Position numbers and translations under genes: made by a program. The notes under the pieces were generated by a model that saw only the letters and a list, made by a program, of their open reading frames with translations, did not search any database and was not told the origin of the DNA. DNA of 64,000 nucleotides from Prado023 sp963700395 (GTDB lineage Bacteria > Actinomycetota > Actinomycetes > S36-B12 > CAIYMF01), in contig CAVOXI010000001.1 in the NCBI GenBank assembly GCA_963700395.1, positions 1,178,001-1,242,000 on the forward strand, in the 5' to 3' direction. Shown here one piece after another: positions 36,503 to 45,610 of this stretch. Positions within the stretch are counted from its first letter, which is position 1; the number at the start of each line of letters is the position of its first letter.

Positions 36503-36682
36503 TCAGACCGGCCAGAACAGGACCGACTCATTCCAGCCGAGCACGAATGTCCATCCGGAGTCGAGGGTCACCACGTAGTGGGCGCACCCCGGGGTGGCCG
36601 CCAACCGCTGGATCCGTCCCGTTCCCCTGCCTGGGACATCGATCCAGCCGCCGGGTTGTATCTGACGTGCCTTCATCGCCAT
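36503..36682 (-). CDS. 59-residue small protein in the arabinose locus
   Basis: ATG 36682 is preceded by GAAGGAGGAGCC, a near-ideal ribosome-binding site, and an open frame of 59 codons ends with TGA at 36503. The product starts MAMKARQIQPGGWIDVPGRG and ends WNESVLFWPV. It is Trp-, Gly- and Val-rich with no signal peptide, perhaps a small beta-barrel. It starts 48 bp after the araA stop on the same strand, so it is probably in the araA transcript. I recognise no family. A role in arabinose metabolism is only suggested by position. Confidence 0.7.
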   Translation of the reverse strand: MAMKARQIQPGGWIDVPGRGTGRIQRLAATPGCAHYVVTLDSGWTFVLGWNESVLFWPV

Positions 36683-36730
36683 GGCTCCTCCTTCACGCTC
36701 ACCGACCGGGTCGCTCAGCTGCCGTTCCGG

Positions 36731-38251
36731 TCACAACGCGTGTGTCAGTCGATGGTGGGCTGCGTTGGCGCGCAGTTCCCGGACGAATGCCGGGACCGTG
36801 GTGCTCGCGTCGATACTCGCCAGCTCCACCCCGATCGAGCGTGCGAACACCTCCCAGGTCGCGAGGCTGGTCTGCGTCGACATCGCGGTGTGGTGCGCCG
36901 CCCCCGCTTCCATCCAGCAGGTGGCAGCGGTGGCGAAGTCCGGCTTGGACCGCCAGACCGCCCGGCCGACCGGGAGGTTGGGCATGGGCGCCGGGAGCGG
37001 CACCCGCTCCACCTCGGCCGCGACCAGCCGGAACCGGTCGCGCATGTCGGACAGCGCGACGACCACGGCGTCCCCCGGGTCCGCGGTGAAGACCAGTCGC
37101 ACGGGATCCTCCCTGCCGCCGATGCTCAGCGGATGCACCTCGAGGCGCGCGCGCTCGGAGCTCAGCGAGGGACTCACCTCGAGCATGTGCGCCCCCAGCG
37201 AGAGCTCCTCACCCTCCACCAGGTGATAGGTGTAGTCCTCCATCAGGCTCGCGCCGCCCGGACGCCCAGCGCCCATGACGGCCGCGATCCGCACCAGCAT
37301 GGCGGTCTTCCAGTCGCCCTCCGCACCGAACCCGTAGCCATCGGCCATGAGGCGCTGCACGGCGAGTCCGGGCAGCTGGCGCAGCGTGCCCAGGTCCTCG
37401 AAGGTGGTCGTGAAGGCGTGGAACCCGCCCTCCTCCAGGAAGGAGCGCAGACCCACCTCGATGGCGGCGCCGTCCCGCAGCGACTGGTACCGGACTCCCC
37501 CCGGCACCAGCTCGGGCGCGACCGCGTAGGAGTCGACGTACTCCTCGATCAGCGCATCGACCTGCCGATCGGTCGCCGCGTACACACGCGCGGCGAGGTC
37601 CATCACCCCCCAGGTGTTGATCTGGGCACCGAAGACCGTCTCGGCCTCGGTCTTGTCGCCCTCCGTGACAGCAACGAAGCGCATGTTGTCCCCGAACCGG
37701 GCGACCCGCATGGCGCGCGACGCCCGCACTCCCGCCGCCGCCCGGGTCCATTCCCCGACCTGCTCCTGGACCCGCCGGTGGGATGCGTGGCCCACGACCG
37801 TGGTCCGGGGGACGCCGAGCCGGGACTCGATGTAGGCGTACTCCCGGTCGCCGTGGGCGGCCTGGTTGAGGTTCATGAAGTCGAAGTCGATGGTGGCCCA
37901 TGGGAGCTCGACGTTCGCCTGGGTGTGCAGGTGCAGCAGGGGCTTGGTGAGGGCCTGGAGGCCCGCGATCCACATCTTGGCCGGGCTGAAGGTGTGCATC
38001 CACGTGATCACCCCGATGACGTCGTCCGCCGCGTTCGCCTCGCGCATGACCCGCTCGATGGCGTCGCGCGAGGTCAGCACCGGCTTCCACACGACAGTGG
38101 CGGGGACACTCGGACTCTGGGCGAGGTGCTCAACCACGCCCTGGGACTGTGCGGCGACCTGGGCCAGCACCTCGTCGCCATAGAGCGTCTGGCTCCCGGT
38201 GAGGAACCAGACCTGGTACTGGGCGAGGTCGGGAACGATGCTGGCACCCAT
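36731..38251 (-). CDS. araA: L-arabinose isomerase
   Basis: This 506-residue enzyme converts L-arabinose to L-ribulose in the cytosol. The family signatures are present: VWFLTGSQTLYGDEVL at the N-terminus, ITWMHTFSPAKMWI, LHTQANVELPWATIDFDFMNLNQAAHGDREY, TFEDLGTL (with the catalytic Glu), GYGFGAEGDWKTA and the metal-site EDYTYHL. ATG 38251 follows AAGGAGG. Two operator-like sites lie 38 and 93 bp upstream. Ribulokinase and the epimerase (araB, araD) are not in this window. Confidence 0.96.
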   Translation of the reverse strand: MGASIVPDLAQYQVWFLTGSQTLYGDEVLAQVAAQSQGVVEHLAQSPSVPATVVWKPVLTSRDAIERVMREANAADDVIGVITWMHTFSPAKMWIAGLQALTKPLLHLHTQANVELPWATIDFDFMNLNQAAHGDREYAYIESRLGVPRTTVVGHASHRRVQEQVGEWTRAAAGVRASRAMRVARFGDNMRFVAVTEGDKTEAETVFGAQINTWGVMDLAARVYAATDRQVDALIEEYVDSYAVAPELVPGGVRYQSLRDGAAIEVGLRSFLEEGGFHAFTTTFEDLGTLRQLPGLAVQRLMADGYGFGAEGDWKTAMLVRIAAVMGAGRPGGASLMEDYTYHLVEGEELSLGAHMLEVSPSLSSERARLEVHPLSIGGREDPVRLVFTADPGDAVVVALSDMRDRFRLVAAEVERVPLPAPMPNLPVGRAVWRSKPDFATAATCWMEAGAAHHTAMSTQTSLATWEVFARSIGVELASIDASTTVPAFVRELRANAAHHRLTHAL

Positions 38252-38288
38252 GGTTGCCTCCTTGTAGGTGATGCGCGTACTCACCTTG

Positions 38289-38306
38289 GCTGTTATCGCT
38301 CACATC
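38289..38306. promoter_or_regulatory. LacI-type operator O3 (araA-proximal)
   Basis: GCTGTTATCGCTCACATC keeps the G-x-TGTTA...T-x-ACATC frame of the other two sites with imperfect symmetry. It is 38 bp before the araA start, where bound repressor would block transcription. Confidence 0.65.
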
Positions 38307-38343
38307 AGATGGGTGAGAGGCGGAGTACCTGCTCACGGCTCGG

Positions 38344-38361
38344 GATGTTACCGATAACATC
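38344..38361. promoter_or_regulatory. LacI-type operator O2 (araA-distal)
   Basis: GATGTTACCGATAACATC is symmetric except at the centre and lies 93 bp before araA. Its centre is 55 bp from that of O3, about five helical turns, so two repressor dimers could cooperate or loop. Confidence 0.8.
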
Positions 38362-38553
38362 TACGGGATACAAGGGCCGACTCGCCCCGACTGCGTAGGG
38401 TGGCCGATCCGTCCCCGCCCACGAGGCCCGCTGCCTCTTGCTGGTCGGCCCTCACAGCAGCCTGCGGCGAAGAGGCACAGGGACCCGTCGCGCTGGTGCA
38501 CCCTGCGGGCGCCCCCGGTAGGGTCACGGCAGGTCACCGACGCAGGAGGACAC

Positions 38554-39057
38554 ATGCACGCACTCGCCAACTCGCTGGGCAAGGCTGAGAAGGACCTGCT
38601 CCGCGAGGCGGAGCCCAAGCGCATGGAGAAGCTCGACGAGAACGAGCTCCTCGACCTGCACAAGCGGATCCGACGGGCCCGGAACAAGTACTCCGGGATC
38701 TACCGACGACAGGGCAGCGCCAAGGTCGCCAGGAAGGGCGGACGGGGCATGGCCAAGCAGAAGAACACGCGCAACTCCGGCCGCGCCGAGGTCTTCGAGG
38801 ACGCCCTGGCACGGGTCAGCGCGCAGCTGGCCGACGTGGCCGCCGCCCACGCGGAGCAGCTCAAGTCCGACCGTCTCGCGGCTGCCAACCCGAGTGGCAC
38901 CTGGCCCGGCGCCCAGGGCGCGGCGCCAGCCGGCGATGGGGCACACGCCAAGGCCCAGGTCACCGACCGCACGCCCAAGGGACCCGGCCGGGAGAAGCGC
39001 AACGCCTCCAGCCAGGCCCAGGGCGCGCGACGGCAGGCCAAGCGCGACAACGGCTGA
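38554..39057 (+). CDS. basic, charged hypothetical protein
   Basis: This 167-residue Lys/Arg/Ala-rich protein has a helical first half (GKAEKDLLREAEPKRMEKLD, then ELLDLHKRIRRARNKYSGIY) and a low-complexity basic tail (KGPGREKRNASSQ). It has no signal peptide or membrane segment and may bind nucleic acid or ribosomes, but that is inferred only from composition. A strong AGGAGG precedes ATG 38554, so the gene is very probably real. I do not recognise its family. Confidence 0.75.
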   Translation: MHALANSLGKAEKDLLREAEPKRMEKLDENELLDLHKRIRRARNKYSGIYRRQGSAKVARKGGRGMAKQKNTRNSGRAEVFEDALARVSAQLADVAAAHAEQLKSDRLAAANPSGTWPGAQGAAPAGDGAHAKAQVTDRTPKGPGREKRNASSQAQGARRQAKRDNG

Positions 39058-39110
39058 GCGATCCTCCCGGCCCCCGCGCATCCGGCTGCCCCGGCTGACA
39101 GAGTCGGGAC

Positions 39111-39965
39111 ATGCGGGAGACCACCACAGCAGTTGCCAGCGTTGACGGAATCGCCCTCCACACCTTCCGGTGGGCACCCGAGGGGACGCCGCGGGCGGTG
39201 GTCCAGGTGCAGCACGGACTTGCCGAGCACGCCGCCCGGTACCGTCGGTTCGGGGAGGCGCTGACCGCGGCCGGCTACCTGGTGTACGCACCCGACGCAC
39301 GGGGCTCCGGGCGGACGGCCGCGGGGCGCTACGGGGACTGGGGACCGGACGGATGGCCGGGCTGGGTCGACGACCTCGACCGGCTCAATGCCCGGATCAG
39401 GGGCGACAATCCCGGACTCAAGGTCGCGCTCCTCGGGCACAGCATGGGCTCCTTCGCCAGCCAGCAGTACCTGCTCGACCACTCCGGCGACATCGACGCC
39501 CTCGTCCTGTCCGGCACGACCGAGGTGTCGGGGCTCGCTGCGATGCTGGACTCCGACGAGCCGGCGGACCTCAGCGCCTTCAACGCGCCATTCGAGAACC
39601 GGACCGGTTACGAGTGGCTGTCGCGCGACGAGGCCGAGGTCGACAAGTACGTCGCTGACGAGGCGTGCGGGTTCCCCGCCCCGAAGTTCGCCGGGATCGC
39701 GACGTTGGCCGAGGCTGCCGACCCACATCGACTGGCGGGCGTCCGCGCGGACCTGCCGATCCTGTTGGTCTCCGGCACCGACGACCCGCTCGCGGGCGGG
39801 GGCGCAGCCGTCGAGCTCGTCGCGGCGCGCTACCGGGAGGCGGGGGTCGGGGACGTCGAGGTCAGGCTCTACCCCGGTGCCCGGCACGAGCTGCTCAACG
39901 AGACCAACCGCGACGAGGTCACCGCCGACATCCTCGCGTTCCTCGACCGGACCGTCGGGGCCTGA
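39111..39965 (+). CDS. alpha/beta hydrolase, monoacylglycerol-lipase-like
   Basis: This 284-residue hydrolase has the S33/monoglyceride-lipase pattern: VQVQHGLAEHAARYRRF (oxyanion region), YAPDARGSGRT, nucleophile elbow GHSMGS (Ser near 112), acid in SGTDDPLAGGG, and base in PGARHELLNE. No signal peptide is seen, so it should be cytoplasmic. It likely cleaves monoacylglycerols or similar esters. It follows the basic-protein gene by 53 bp on the same strand. Confidence 0.88.
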   Translation: MRETTTAVASVDGIALHTFRWAPEGTPRAVVQVQHGLAEHAARYRRFGEALTAAGYLVYAPDARGSGRTAAGRYGDWGPDGWPGWVDDLDRLNARIRGDNPGLKVALLGHSMGSFASQQYLLDHSGDIDALVLSGTTEVSGLAAMLDSDEPADLSAFNAPFENRTGYEWLSRDEAEVDKYVADEACGFPAPKFAGIATLAEAADPHRLAGVRADLPILLVSGTDDPLAGGGAAVELVAARYREAGVGDVEVRLYPGARHELLNETNRDEVTADILAFLDRTVGA

Positions 39966-39977
39966 CCCCGCACGCTC

Positions 39978-41537
39978 CTACTCGGCTGAGGCGGTCGGAA
40001 CCGGGACGCGCAGCCTGCTGGCCTGCTCGAAGGCATGGGCATGGGCGAGGAGCTGACCGTCCTGGCCCGGCCTGCCGATGAGGGTCGCCCCGACCGGCAT
40101 CCCGCTGCTGCGCAGCCCCAGAGGCACCGTGACAGCGGGGTAGCCGGCGGTGGCGTACAGGCTGGAGTGCCGGTTGGTGATGCTGACGAGCATGTCGGCT
40201 TCGCTCGCGTCGAAGGTGGCGTCGAGGATCGACTCGGCCAGGGCTCGGTGACCCAGGGCTGCCTCCTCATAGGCATCGCGGTCGATGGCCCTGACCAGGG
40301 CGAGGTCGAGGAAGAACTGACCAGCCGGCATCCGGCGCCGAGGCCTGGCGAGGTTGTACGCGTGCAGGTCGGCCAAGGTGGCCACGGGGGCACCTTGGCC
40401 GGCCAGGTAGCCGACCGTGTCGTGGGTGACGCCCCCGAGGACCACGGTGATGAACCCCTCGTCGTAGGTCTCCATCGGTGTCTCGGTGACCAGGGCGACC
40501 TCGAGGGGAACGGCTCCGGCAGCGCGCAGCCCGGCGTCGATCCGCGCGAGCATCTCGCCGTTGTCGGAGGTGTCCTCGTAGGGCGTCCTGTGGTTGCCGA
40601 TGTCCTCGGCGAGGACCCCGACCCGCACCCCGTCGAGCGCACCGTCAGTGAGCTCGACGTCCAGCGGCTGCACCACCATGGCCGCCAGCAGGGCGGCGGC
40701 ATCGGCAACCGTGCGCGCGATCGGTCCTGCGCTGTCCTGGTGGCGCACCAGCGGGATGACACCACGCCCGTCCACCAGGCCGCGGCTGGGCTTCATCCCG
40801 ACCAGGCCTGCATAGGCCGCAGGGGTGATCAGCGAGCCCGAGGTCTCGGTCCCCACACTCACGATCGCGAAGCCGGCCGCGACCGACACCGCCGAGCCGC
40901 TGCTGGAGCCGGCCGGGCTGAACGCCCTCCCGTAGGGGTTCACGGTCTGCCCGCCGACCGCGCTGAAGCCGGGCGTGCGCACCGCCGCACCTGCAAGCTC
41001 CGAGAGGTTCGCCTTGCCCAGGATCACCGCACCAGCGGCCCGCAGCGACTCCACGAGCGGGGCGTCGGCATCGGCCACGTGGCCCGCCAGGATCTCCGCT
41101 CCACCGGTCGTGGGCATCGGGCCGGCCGTCTCGATGTTGTCCTTGAGGGTCACCGGGATCCCGTCCAGCGGCCCGAGCGACTGGCCGGCCGCGCGCCGGG
41201 CATCTGCTTCCCGCGCCTGGGCCAGGACCTGCGGATTGAGCACGATCAGGCTGTTCAGCGTGGCCTCGCGGTCACGGACGCGTCCAAGCAGATGCAGCGT
41301 GAGCTCCTCGGACGACAACCGACCGCCCGACATGTGCTCCTGCAGCTCCGCGATCGCCGCGTCGGCCAGGGTGTCGAGTTCCATGGAACGGGACGGGTCG
41401 CGCCCCTCCAGGGCGTCGGTGAACGCCGAGAGGTCAAGGGGCTCCAGTCGGCCGGGGTCGCGCTGCGTGAGCCCGACGACGGCGCCCGTCACCAACGAGC
41501 GTCCCATCGCCAGGAAGCTGTCCATTCCCGCCACCAC
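39978..41537 (-). CDS. amidase signature family enzyme
   Basis: This 519-residue amidase has all three catalytic residues: Lys in GIPVTLKDNIE, the cis-Ser in AGSSSGSAVSVAAGFA, and the nucleophile Ser in GTETSGSLITPA. The C-terminal part (AGYPAVTVPLGLRSSGMPVGATLIG) is standard for the family. It is not a GatA by context since no gatB/C is near, so the substrate is unknown. The start is GTG 41537 or ATG 41525. It is convergent with the lipase gene with 12 bp between stops. Confidence 0.9.
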   Translation of the reverse strand: MVAGMDSFLAMGRSLVTGAVVGLTQRDPGRLEPLDLSAFTDALEGRDPSRSMELDTLADAAIAELQEHMSGGRLSSEELTLHLLGRVRDREATLNSLIVLNPQVLAQAREADARRAAGQSLGPLDGIPVTLKDNIETAGPMPTTGGAEILAGHVADADAPLVESLRAAGAVILGKANLSELAGAAVRTPGFSAVGGQTVNPYGRAFSPAGSSSGSAVSVAAGFAIVSVGTETSGSLITPAAYAGLVGMKPSRGLVDGRGVIPLVRHQDSAGPIARTVADAAALLAAMVVQPLDVELTDGALDGVRVGVLAEDIGNHRTPYEDTSDNGEMLARIDAGLRAAGAVPLEVALVTETPMETYDEGFITVVLGGVTHDTVGYLAGQGAPVATLADLHAYNLARPRRRMPAGQFFLDLALVRAIDRDAYEEAALGHRALAESILDATFDASEADMLVSITNRHSSLYATAGYPAVTVPLGLRSSGMPVGATLIGRPGQDGQLLAHAHAFEQASRLRVPVPTASAE

Positions 41538-41656
41538 CGACTCCGTTCCCCAGCAGTTCGAACTCGCCGCCTCGCCGCCCCGCCGCCCCGACGGCGATCA
41601 TCGTATGGGAGACCGGCGGTCGCACCTCCGGGCTGCCGGTGCTTCTCGCCCTTGGT

Positions 41657-42716
41657 TCATGCGTGATAGATCGAGACCTCGGCCGCCTTGACCGCGAGGT
41701 GCACGACGACTCCGGTGGCGAGGTCCAGCTCGGCCACCGAGGCAGGCGTGATGTCCGCGCTGAGGTTGCCGCTGCGGACCCTGATGAGGTGGGACTGGGG
41801 TTCGAGCGCGGTGACGGCGCCGGCGAACACGTTGCGTGGGCTGCCGGTCGGCGGGGTCCTGTGCACCGAGACCGCGCTCGGGCGGAAGACCGCGATCGCG
41901 CGCTCGCCCACGCTCAACGGGGCGTCGGGCTGACCGTGGACGAGCAACCCGGAGCTGGTGATCAGGGCATGGGGATCGACCGCCTTCCCGGTGAGCATGT
42001 TCAGCCCGCAGATGCTGGCCGCGAACGCGCTGCGCGGCTGGGTCATCACGGCCTGCGTGGTCCCGGCTCTCGACGACCCTCCCCGCGTCGAGCACGACGA
42101 TCCGGTCGGCGAGCAGCACTGCGTCGAGCACCTCGTGCGTGACGAGGATGGCCGTTCGCCCCGCGAGGACCCGGCGCAGCGTCTGCCGGACGGCTGCGGC
42201 GACCTCCACATCAAGGGCGGCGAGGGGCTCATCCAGGAGCAGGAGGCCCGGCTGCGCGGCGAGGGCGCGGGCCAGGGCGACGCGTTGTGCCTGCCCACCC
42301 GAGAGCTGGGCCGGCCGGCGCCGGGCCAGGTCGCTCGCCCCGACCTCGGACAGCCACCGCTCGGCGATCGCCCGGGACTGCGCACGCGACCGCCCCAGGC
42401 TGCGGGGGCCGAAGCCGACGTTCTCCCCGACGTCCAGGTGCGGGAACAGCAGGGGCTCCTGCGCCAGCAGGGCCACGTTGCGCTCGTGGACCGGGAGCCA
42501 GGTCGTCGGCGCCGCGCCCTCAGCCAGCGAGAAGAGCACTCGCCCGTCGAGGTCCGCCCTGCCCGAGTCGGGCGACAGCAGTCCGGCAAGGACCTCCAGG
42601 ACGCTGGTCTTGCCCGACCCGTTCGCACCGATCAGGGCCAGCGTCTGGCCGGCGGGGACCTCCAGGCTGACGTCCAGGTCCCGGGCCGCCACCCTGGCAC
42701 GCAGGTCGAGGCTCAC
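41657..42716 (-). CDS. modC: molybdate-type ABC transporter ATPase, one frameshift
   Basis: This ATPase of about 352 residues has Walker A GANGSGKTS, Q-loop LAQEPLLFPHL, signature LSGGQAQRVALARALA and Walker B LLLLDEPLAALD. A C-terminal TOBE/Mop domain (SVGERAIAVFRPSAVSV ... LIRVRSGNLSADITPASVAEL) senses oxyanion. The two parts are in different frames, joined by one indel near 42075. GTG 42716 overlaps the modB stop (GTGA). Operon order regulator-modA-modB-modC supports molybdate or tungstate import. Confidence 0.85.
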
Positions 42717-43546
42717 AGCCGACTCGCGGACCGGCGCGCAAACCCGATCACCAGCACCGACACCACGATGAGCAGCAGGGACAGGGCGACTGCGGCGTCG
42801 GGATCGGCCTCGCGCTGCAGGTAGATCTCCAGGGGCAGGGTCCGGGTGGTTCCCTGCAGGCTGCCCGCGAAGGTGATCGTGGCGCCGAACTCCCCCAATG
42901 CCCGGGCGAAGGACAGCACCGCCCCGGATGCCAGCGCAGGGGCCATCAGTGGCAGGGTCACCCGGCGCAGGACGGTCGTCGGGGACGCGCCCAGGGTGGC
43001 GGCGACCGCCTCGTAGCGGTTTCCGAAGGTGCGCAGCGCCCCTTCGAGGCTGACCACCAGGAACGGGATGGCCACGAACGTCTGGGCCATGATCACGGCG
43101 GTCGTGGAGAACGCGACCTGCACTCCGGCGACCTCCAGCGAGTGACCCAGCAGCCCGCGGCGGCCGAACGTGTACAGCAGCGCGATCCCCGCGACGACCG
43201 GGGGCAGGACCAGCGGGAGCAGGACCAGGGAGCGCAGCAGGTCCTGGCCACGGAACCGCGCTCGGGCCAGCACCAGGGCCATCGGCACCCCCAGGACCAC
43301 GCACAGCCCAGTCGCGACCGCCGAGGTCCGCAGGCTCAGGAGCAGGGCGGCGCGTGAGGACTCCGAGGTGATCAGCGCGGGGAACTGCGCCCAGTCGACG
43401 CGGGTGAGCAGCGCCAGCAGCGGCAGCGCGACGAACAGCATCCCCAGTGATGCGGGTACGAAGATCCATCCCGGCACGCCCAGGCGCGGCTCGGTCCCGG
43501 GACCCGCCGGGGCCCCACGGGCGCTACGGGGTGCCGAAGCCGGCAT
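42713..43546 (-). CDS. modB: molybdate ABC transporter permease
   Basis: This 277-residue inner-membrane permease has five or six membrane segments and the BPD coupling motif EAVAATLGASPTTVLRRVTLPLMAPAL. SFARALGEFGATITFAGSLQGTTRTLPLEIYL is characteristic of ModB and related oxyanion permeases. ATG 43546 has AGGAGG upstream and overlaps the end of modA by 23 bp. Its stop overlaps the modC start. Confidence 0.92.
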   Translation of the reverse strand: MPASAPRSARGAPAGPGTEPRLGVPGWIFVPASLGMLFVALPLLALLTRVDWAQFPALITSESSRAALLLSLRTSAVATGLCVVLGVPMALVLARARFRGQDLLRSLVLLPLVLPPVVAGIALLYTFGRRGLLGHSLEVAGVQVAFSTTAVIMAQTFVAIPFLVVSLEGALRTFGNRYEAVAATLGASPTTVLRRVTLPLMAPALASGAVLSFARALGEFGATITFAGSLQGTTRTLPLEIYLQREADPDAAVALSLLLIVVSVLVIGFARRSASRL

Positions 43547-44337
43547 CGGCGAGCACCTCCTGCCCCTGCGCCCCGACGACCAGCGACTCGAACTGCTGGG
43601 CCAGCATCGGCGAGGCGGCGGCGGCCAGGACGGCGATCGGGTAGGTGGTGACCGCGTTGACCTCGGCCGGGATCGGGACACCCGTCACGCGGCCGGCTGA
43701 CCCCTTCACGTCGGTCACGTAGACGACCCCGGCGTCAGCCTCGCCGGTGGCGACCTTGTTCAGCACGTCGGCCACGGAGGACTCCTCGCTGACCGGGGCG
43801 AGGGTGATCCCCGTGTTCGCCTCCACCTCCTGCGTGGCGGCTCCACAGGGAACCTGCGGTGCGCAGACGACAACCAGGACGTCCGGCCCGACCAGGTCGG
43901 CGAAGGTCGCGACGCCCGCGGGGTTGTCCGGCGGAACCGCGATCGTCATCGTGTTCGTGGCGAAGGTCGTCGGTGGGCCGGCAAGCAGCTGGTCCTCGGC
44001 CGCCCTGTCCATGGTCCGGGTGTCCGCTGACGCGAGGACGTCCGCGGGGGCGCCCTGCTGGAGCTGCGCCACGAGATCCGAGGACCCGGCGAAGTTGAAC
44101 CGCACAGTGGCACCCGGGTGCGCGGCCTCGAACTGCTCGCCCAGCTCGGTGAAGGGGGCCTTCAGGGACGCTGCCGCGAAGACCGTGAGGTCCCCGGATG
44201 GGCCCGAGGCGTCAGCGGACCCGGACGGCGCCGCCGCGATCGGCCGCGGGGGTGCTGGGCGCGGAGCACGCGGGCATCGCGATGAGCAACCCCGCCGCGG
44301 CGACGAGCACGATCCGGTGCCGCATCCTGACGCTCAC
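43524..44337 (-). CDS. modA: molybdate-binding lipoprotein, one frameshift
   Basis: A signal peptide (MRHRIVLVAAAGLLIAMPAC, lipobox Cys) is separated by one indel near 44240 from the mature domain. That domain reads LTVFAAASLKAPFTELGEQF, FNFAGSSDLVAQLQQGAPAD, DVLASAD and CGAATQEVEA, classic ModA sequence with Ser residues for the oxyanion. Joined length is about 270 residues. GTG 44337 overlaps the regulator stop by four bases. Without correction the ORF would appear to lack its export signal. Confidence 0.85.
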
Positions 44338-44741
44338 GGGCTGGCCGCTCGCGACGTCTCGACGATCACGTTCGTGGACTTGATCACGGCCACCGCCACC
44401 GACCCCAGCTCCAGGCCCAGGTCGCGCACCGCCTCGGTGCTCATCAGCGAGACGACCCGGAACGGACCGCACTGCAGCTCCACCTGCGACATCACCGTGT
44501 CGGACTGGATGCTCGTGACGAGGCCCACGAACCTGTTGCGCGCCGAGCTCACCACACCGGTCAGGTCAGGGGCGGTCGCAGCCTGGCTCCGGGCGTACAT
44601 GGCCAGCTCGTGGGCGTCGACGGTCTTGCGCCCGCCCTCGCCCACAGTCGCTGTCAACGCCCCCGCGTCGACCAGCCGACGGACAGTGTCGTCGCTCACG
44701 CCGAGGAACGACGCCGCATCCCTGATCCGCAGTTGAGGCAT
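44334..44741 (-). CDS. HTH-TOBE molybdate-responsive regulator or binding protein
   Basis: This 135-residue protein has an excisionase/MerR-like helix-turn-helix (IRDAASFLGVSDDTVRRLVD, residues about 5-24) and a C-terminal TOBE/Mop domain (NRFVGLVTSIQSDTVMSQVE ... GLELGSVAVAVIKSTNVIVE). That domain is expected to bind molybdate or tungstate. It is the first gene of the mod operon and overlaps modA, so it probably autoregulates import. This single-protein layout differs from E. coli ModE, which carries a longer winged helix and two Mop domains. ATG 44741 is chosen; ATG 44750 is possible. Confidence 0.82.
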   Translation of the reverse strand: MPQLRIRDAASFLGVSDDTVRRLVDAGALTATVGEGGRKTVDAHELAMYARSQAATAPDLTGVVSSARNRFVGLVTSIQSDTVMSQVELQCGPFRVVSLMSTEAVRDLGLELGSVAVAVIKSTNVIVETSRAASP

Positions 44742-44845
44742 GGGCCGCATGGTACAGCCGCGTCCACATCCCTTTCGCGCCATTCAGGGCGCAGATGCGC
44801 GTTGCCCCATCCGCCGGGCTGACGAGAAGAGCCCCTGCGGCGGAG

Positions 44846-45610
44846 TCAAGCGTCTCGACGGACGAACAGGAAGCAGGCGAGTCCGATGACGACGGCAGCC
44901 CAGATCGCGGCCACCACGGCAGCCCGCGCGTCGCCCTGGGCAGCCCACTCCAAGGCGTTCGTGAAGGGCAGGTTCTCGGTGAGCCAAGGGGCGCGGCTGA
45001 CCCCGTCCCCGGTCGACGGACTTGACTGGGTCAGCAGGCCGATCGCCAGGTTCTCGAGGATCAGCGCGAACACCAGGGAGACGACGAGCCCCGCCGCGAG
45101 GTTGCGGATCAGGGCCGTGATCCCACCCACGACCAGGCCCCACCAGATCCCCAGGCCGACCTGTCGCAGCCCGATGGCGGCGACCGTTCCCCAGCCCTCC
45201 TGCGGAGCCAGGTCGAAGAGGACTGCGGCGCCCGCCACCGAGATAACCAGAGCCAGGAGGATCGACGCCGTCACGAAGGCGCCCGGTACCAGCACCTTGG
45301 CGAGGAACACCTCCACCCGCTTCGGGAACTGGGACAGGACCAGGCGCATCGTGCCGTCCCGGTACTCATGGCCGAACGCCTGTGCGCAGATGGTCGTGAT
45401 CAGGATGACGCCCAGCGGGCCACCGCCGTCGAAGTTGGCCACCCCCTCCAGGCCGGGGCGGGTGCCCGGCGATGCGCCCTCCTGGGCCCCGTTGAAGATC
45501 ATCGCCGCCCACGAGATGAAGATCAGCAGCCCCATCCCGAGCCCGAGGAAGCCCCAGGTGGAGCGCAGCGACACGGCGCGGCGCCACTCGAATGCCAGGA
45601 TGCGACTCAT
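44846..45610 (-). CDS. ABC-2 type transporter permease
   Basis: This 254-residue membrane protein has six hydrophobic segments. The N-terminal ILAFEWRRAVSLRSTWGFLG and the GHEYRDGTMRLVLSQFPKRVEVFLAKVL loop are the normal ABC-2 layout. It follows its ATPase with an ATGA overlap. The pair forms an exporter or a membrane-remodelling system of unknown cargo. No nearby biosynthetic genes identify the substrate. Confidence 0.85.
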   Translation of the reverse strand: MSRILAFEWRRAVSLRSTWGFLGLGMGLLIFISWAAMIFNGAQEGASPGTRPGLEGVANFDGGGPLGVILITTICAQAFGHEYRDGTMRLVLSQFPKRVEVFLAKVLVPGAFVTASILLALVISVAGAAVLFDLAPQEGWGTVAAIGLRQVGLGIWWGLVVGGITALIRNLAAGLVVSLVFALILENLAIGLLTQSSPSTGDGVSRAPWLTENLPFTNALEWAAQGDARAAVVAAIWAAVVIGLACFLFVRRDA

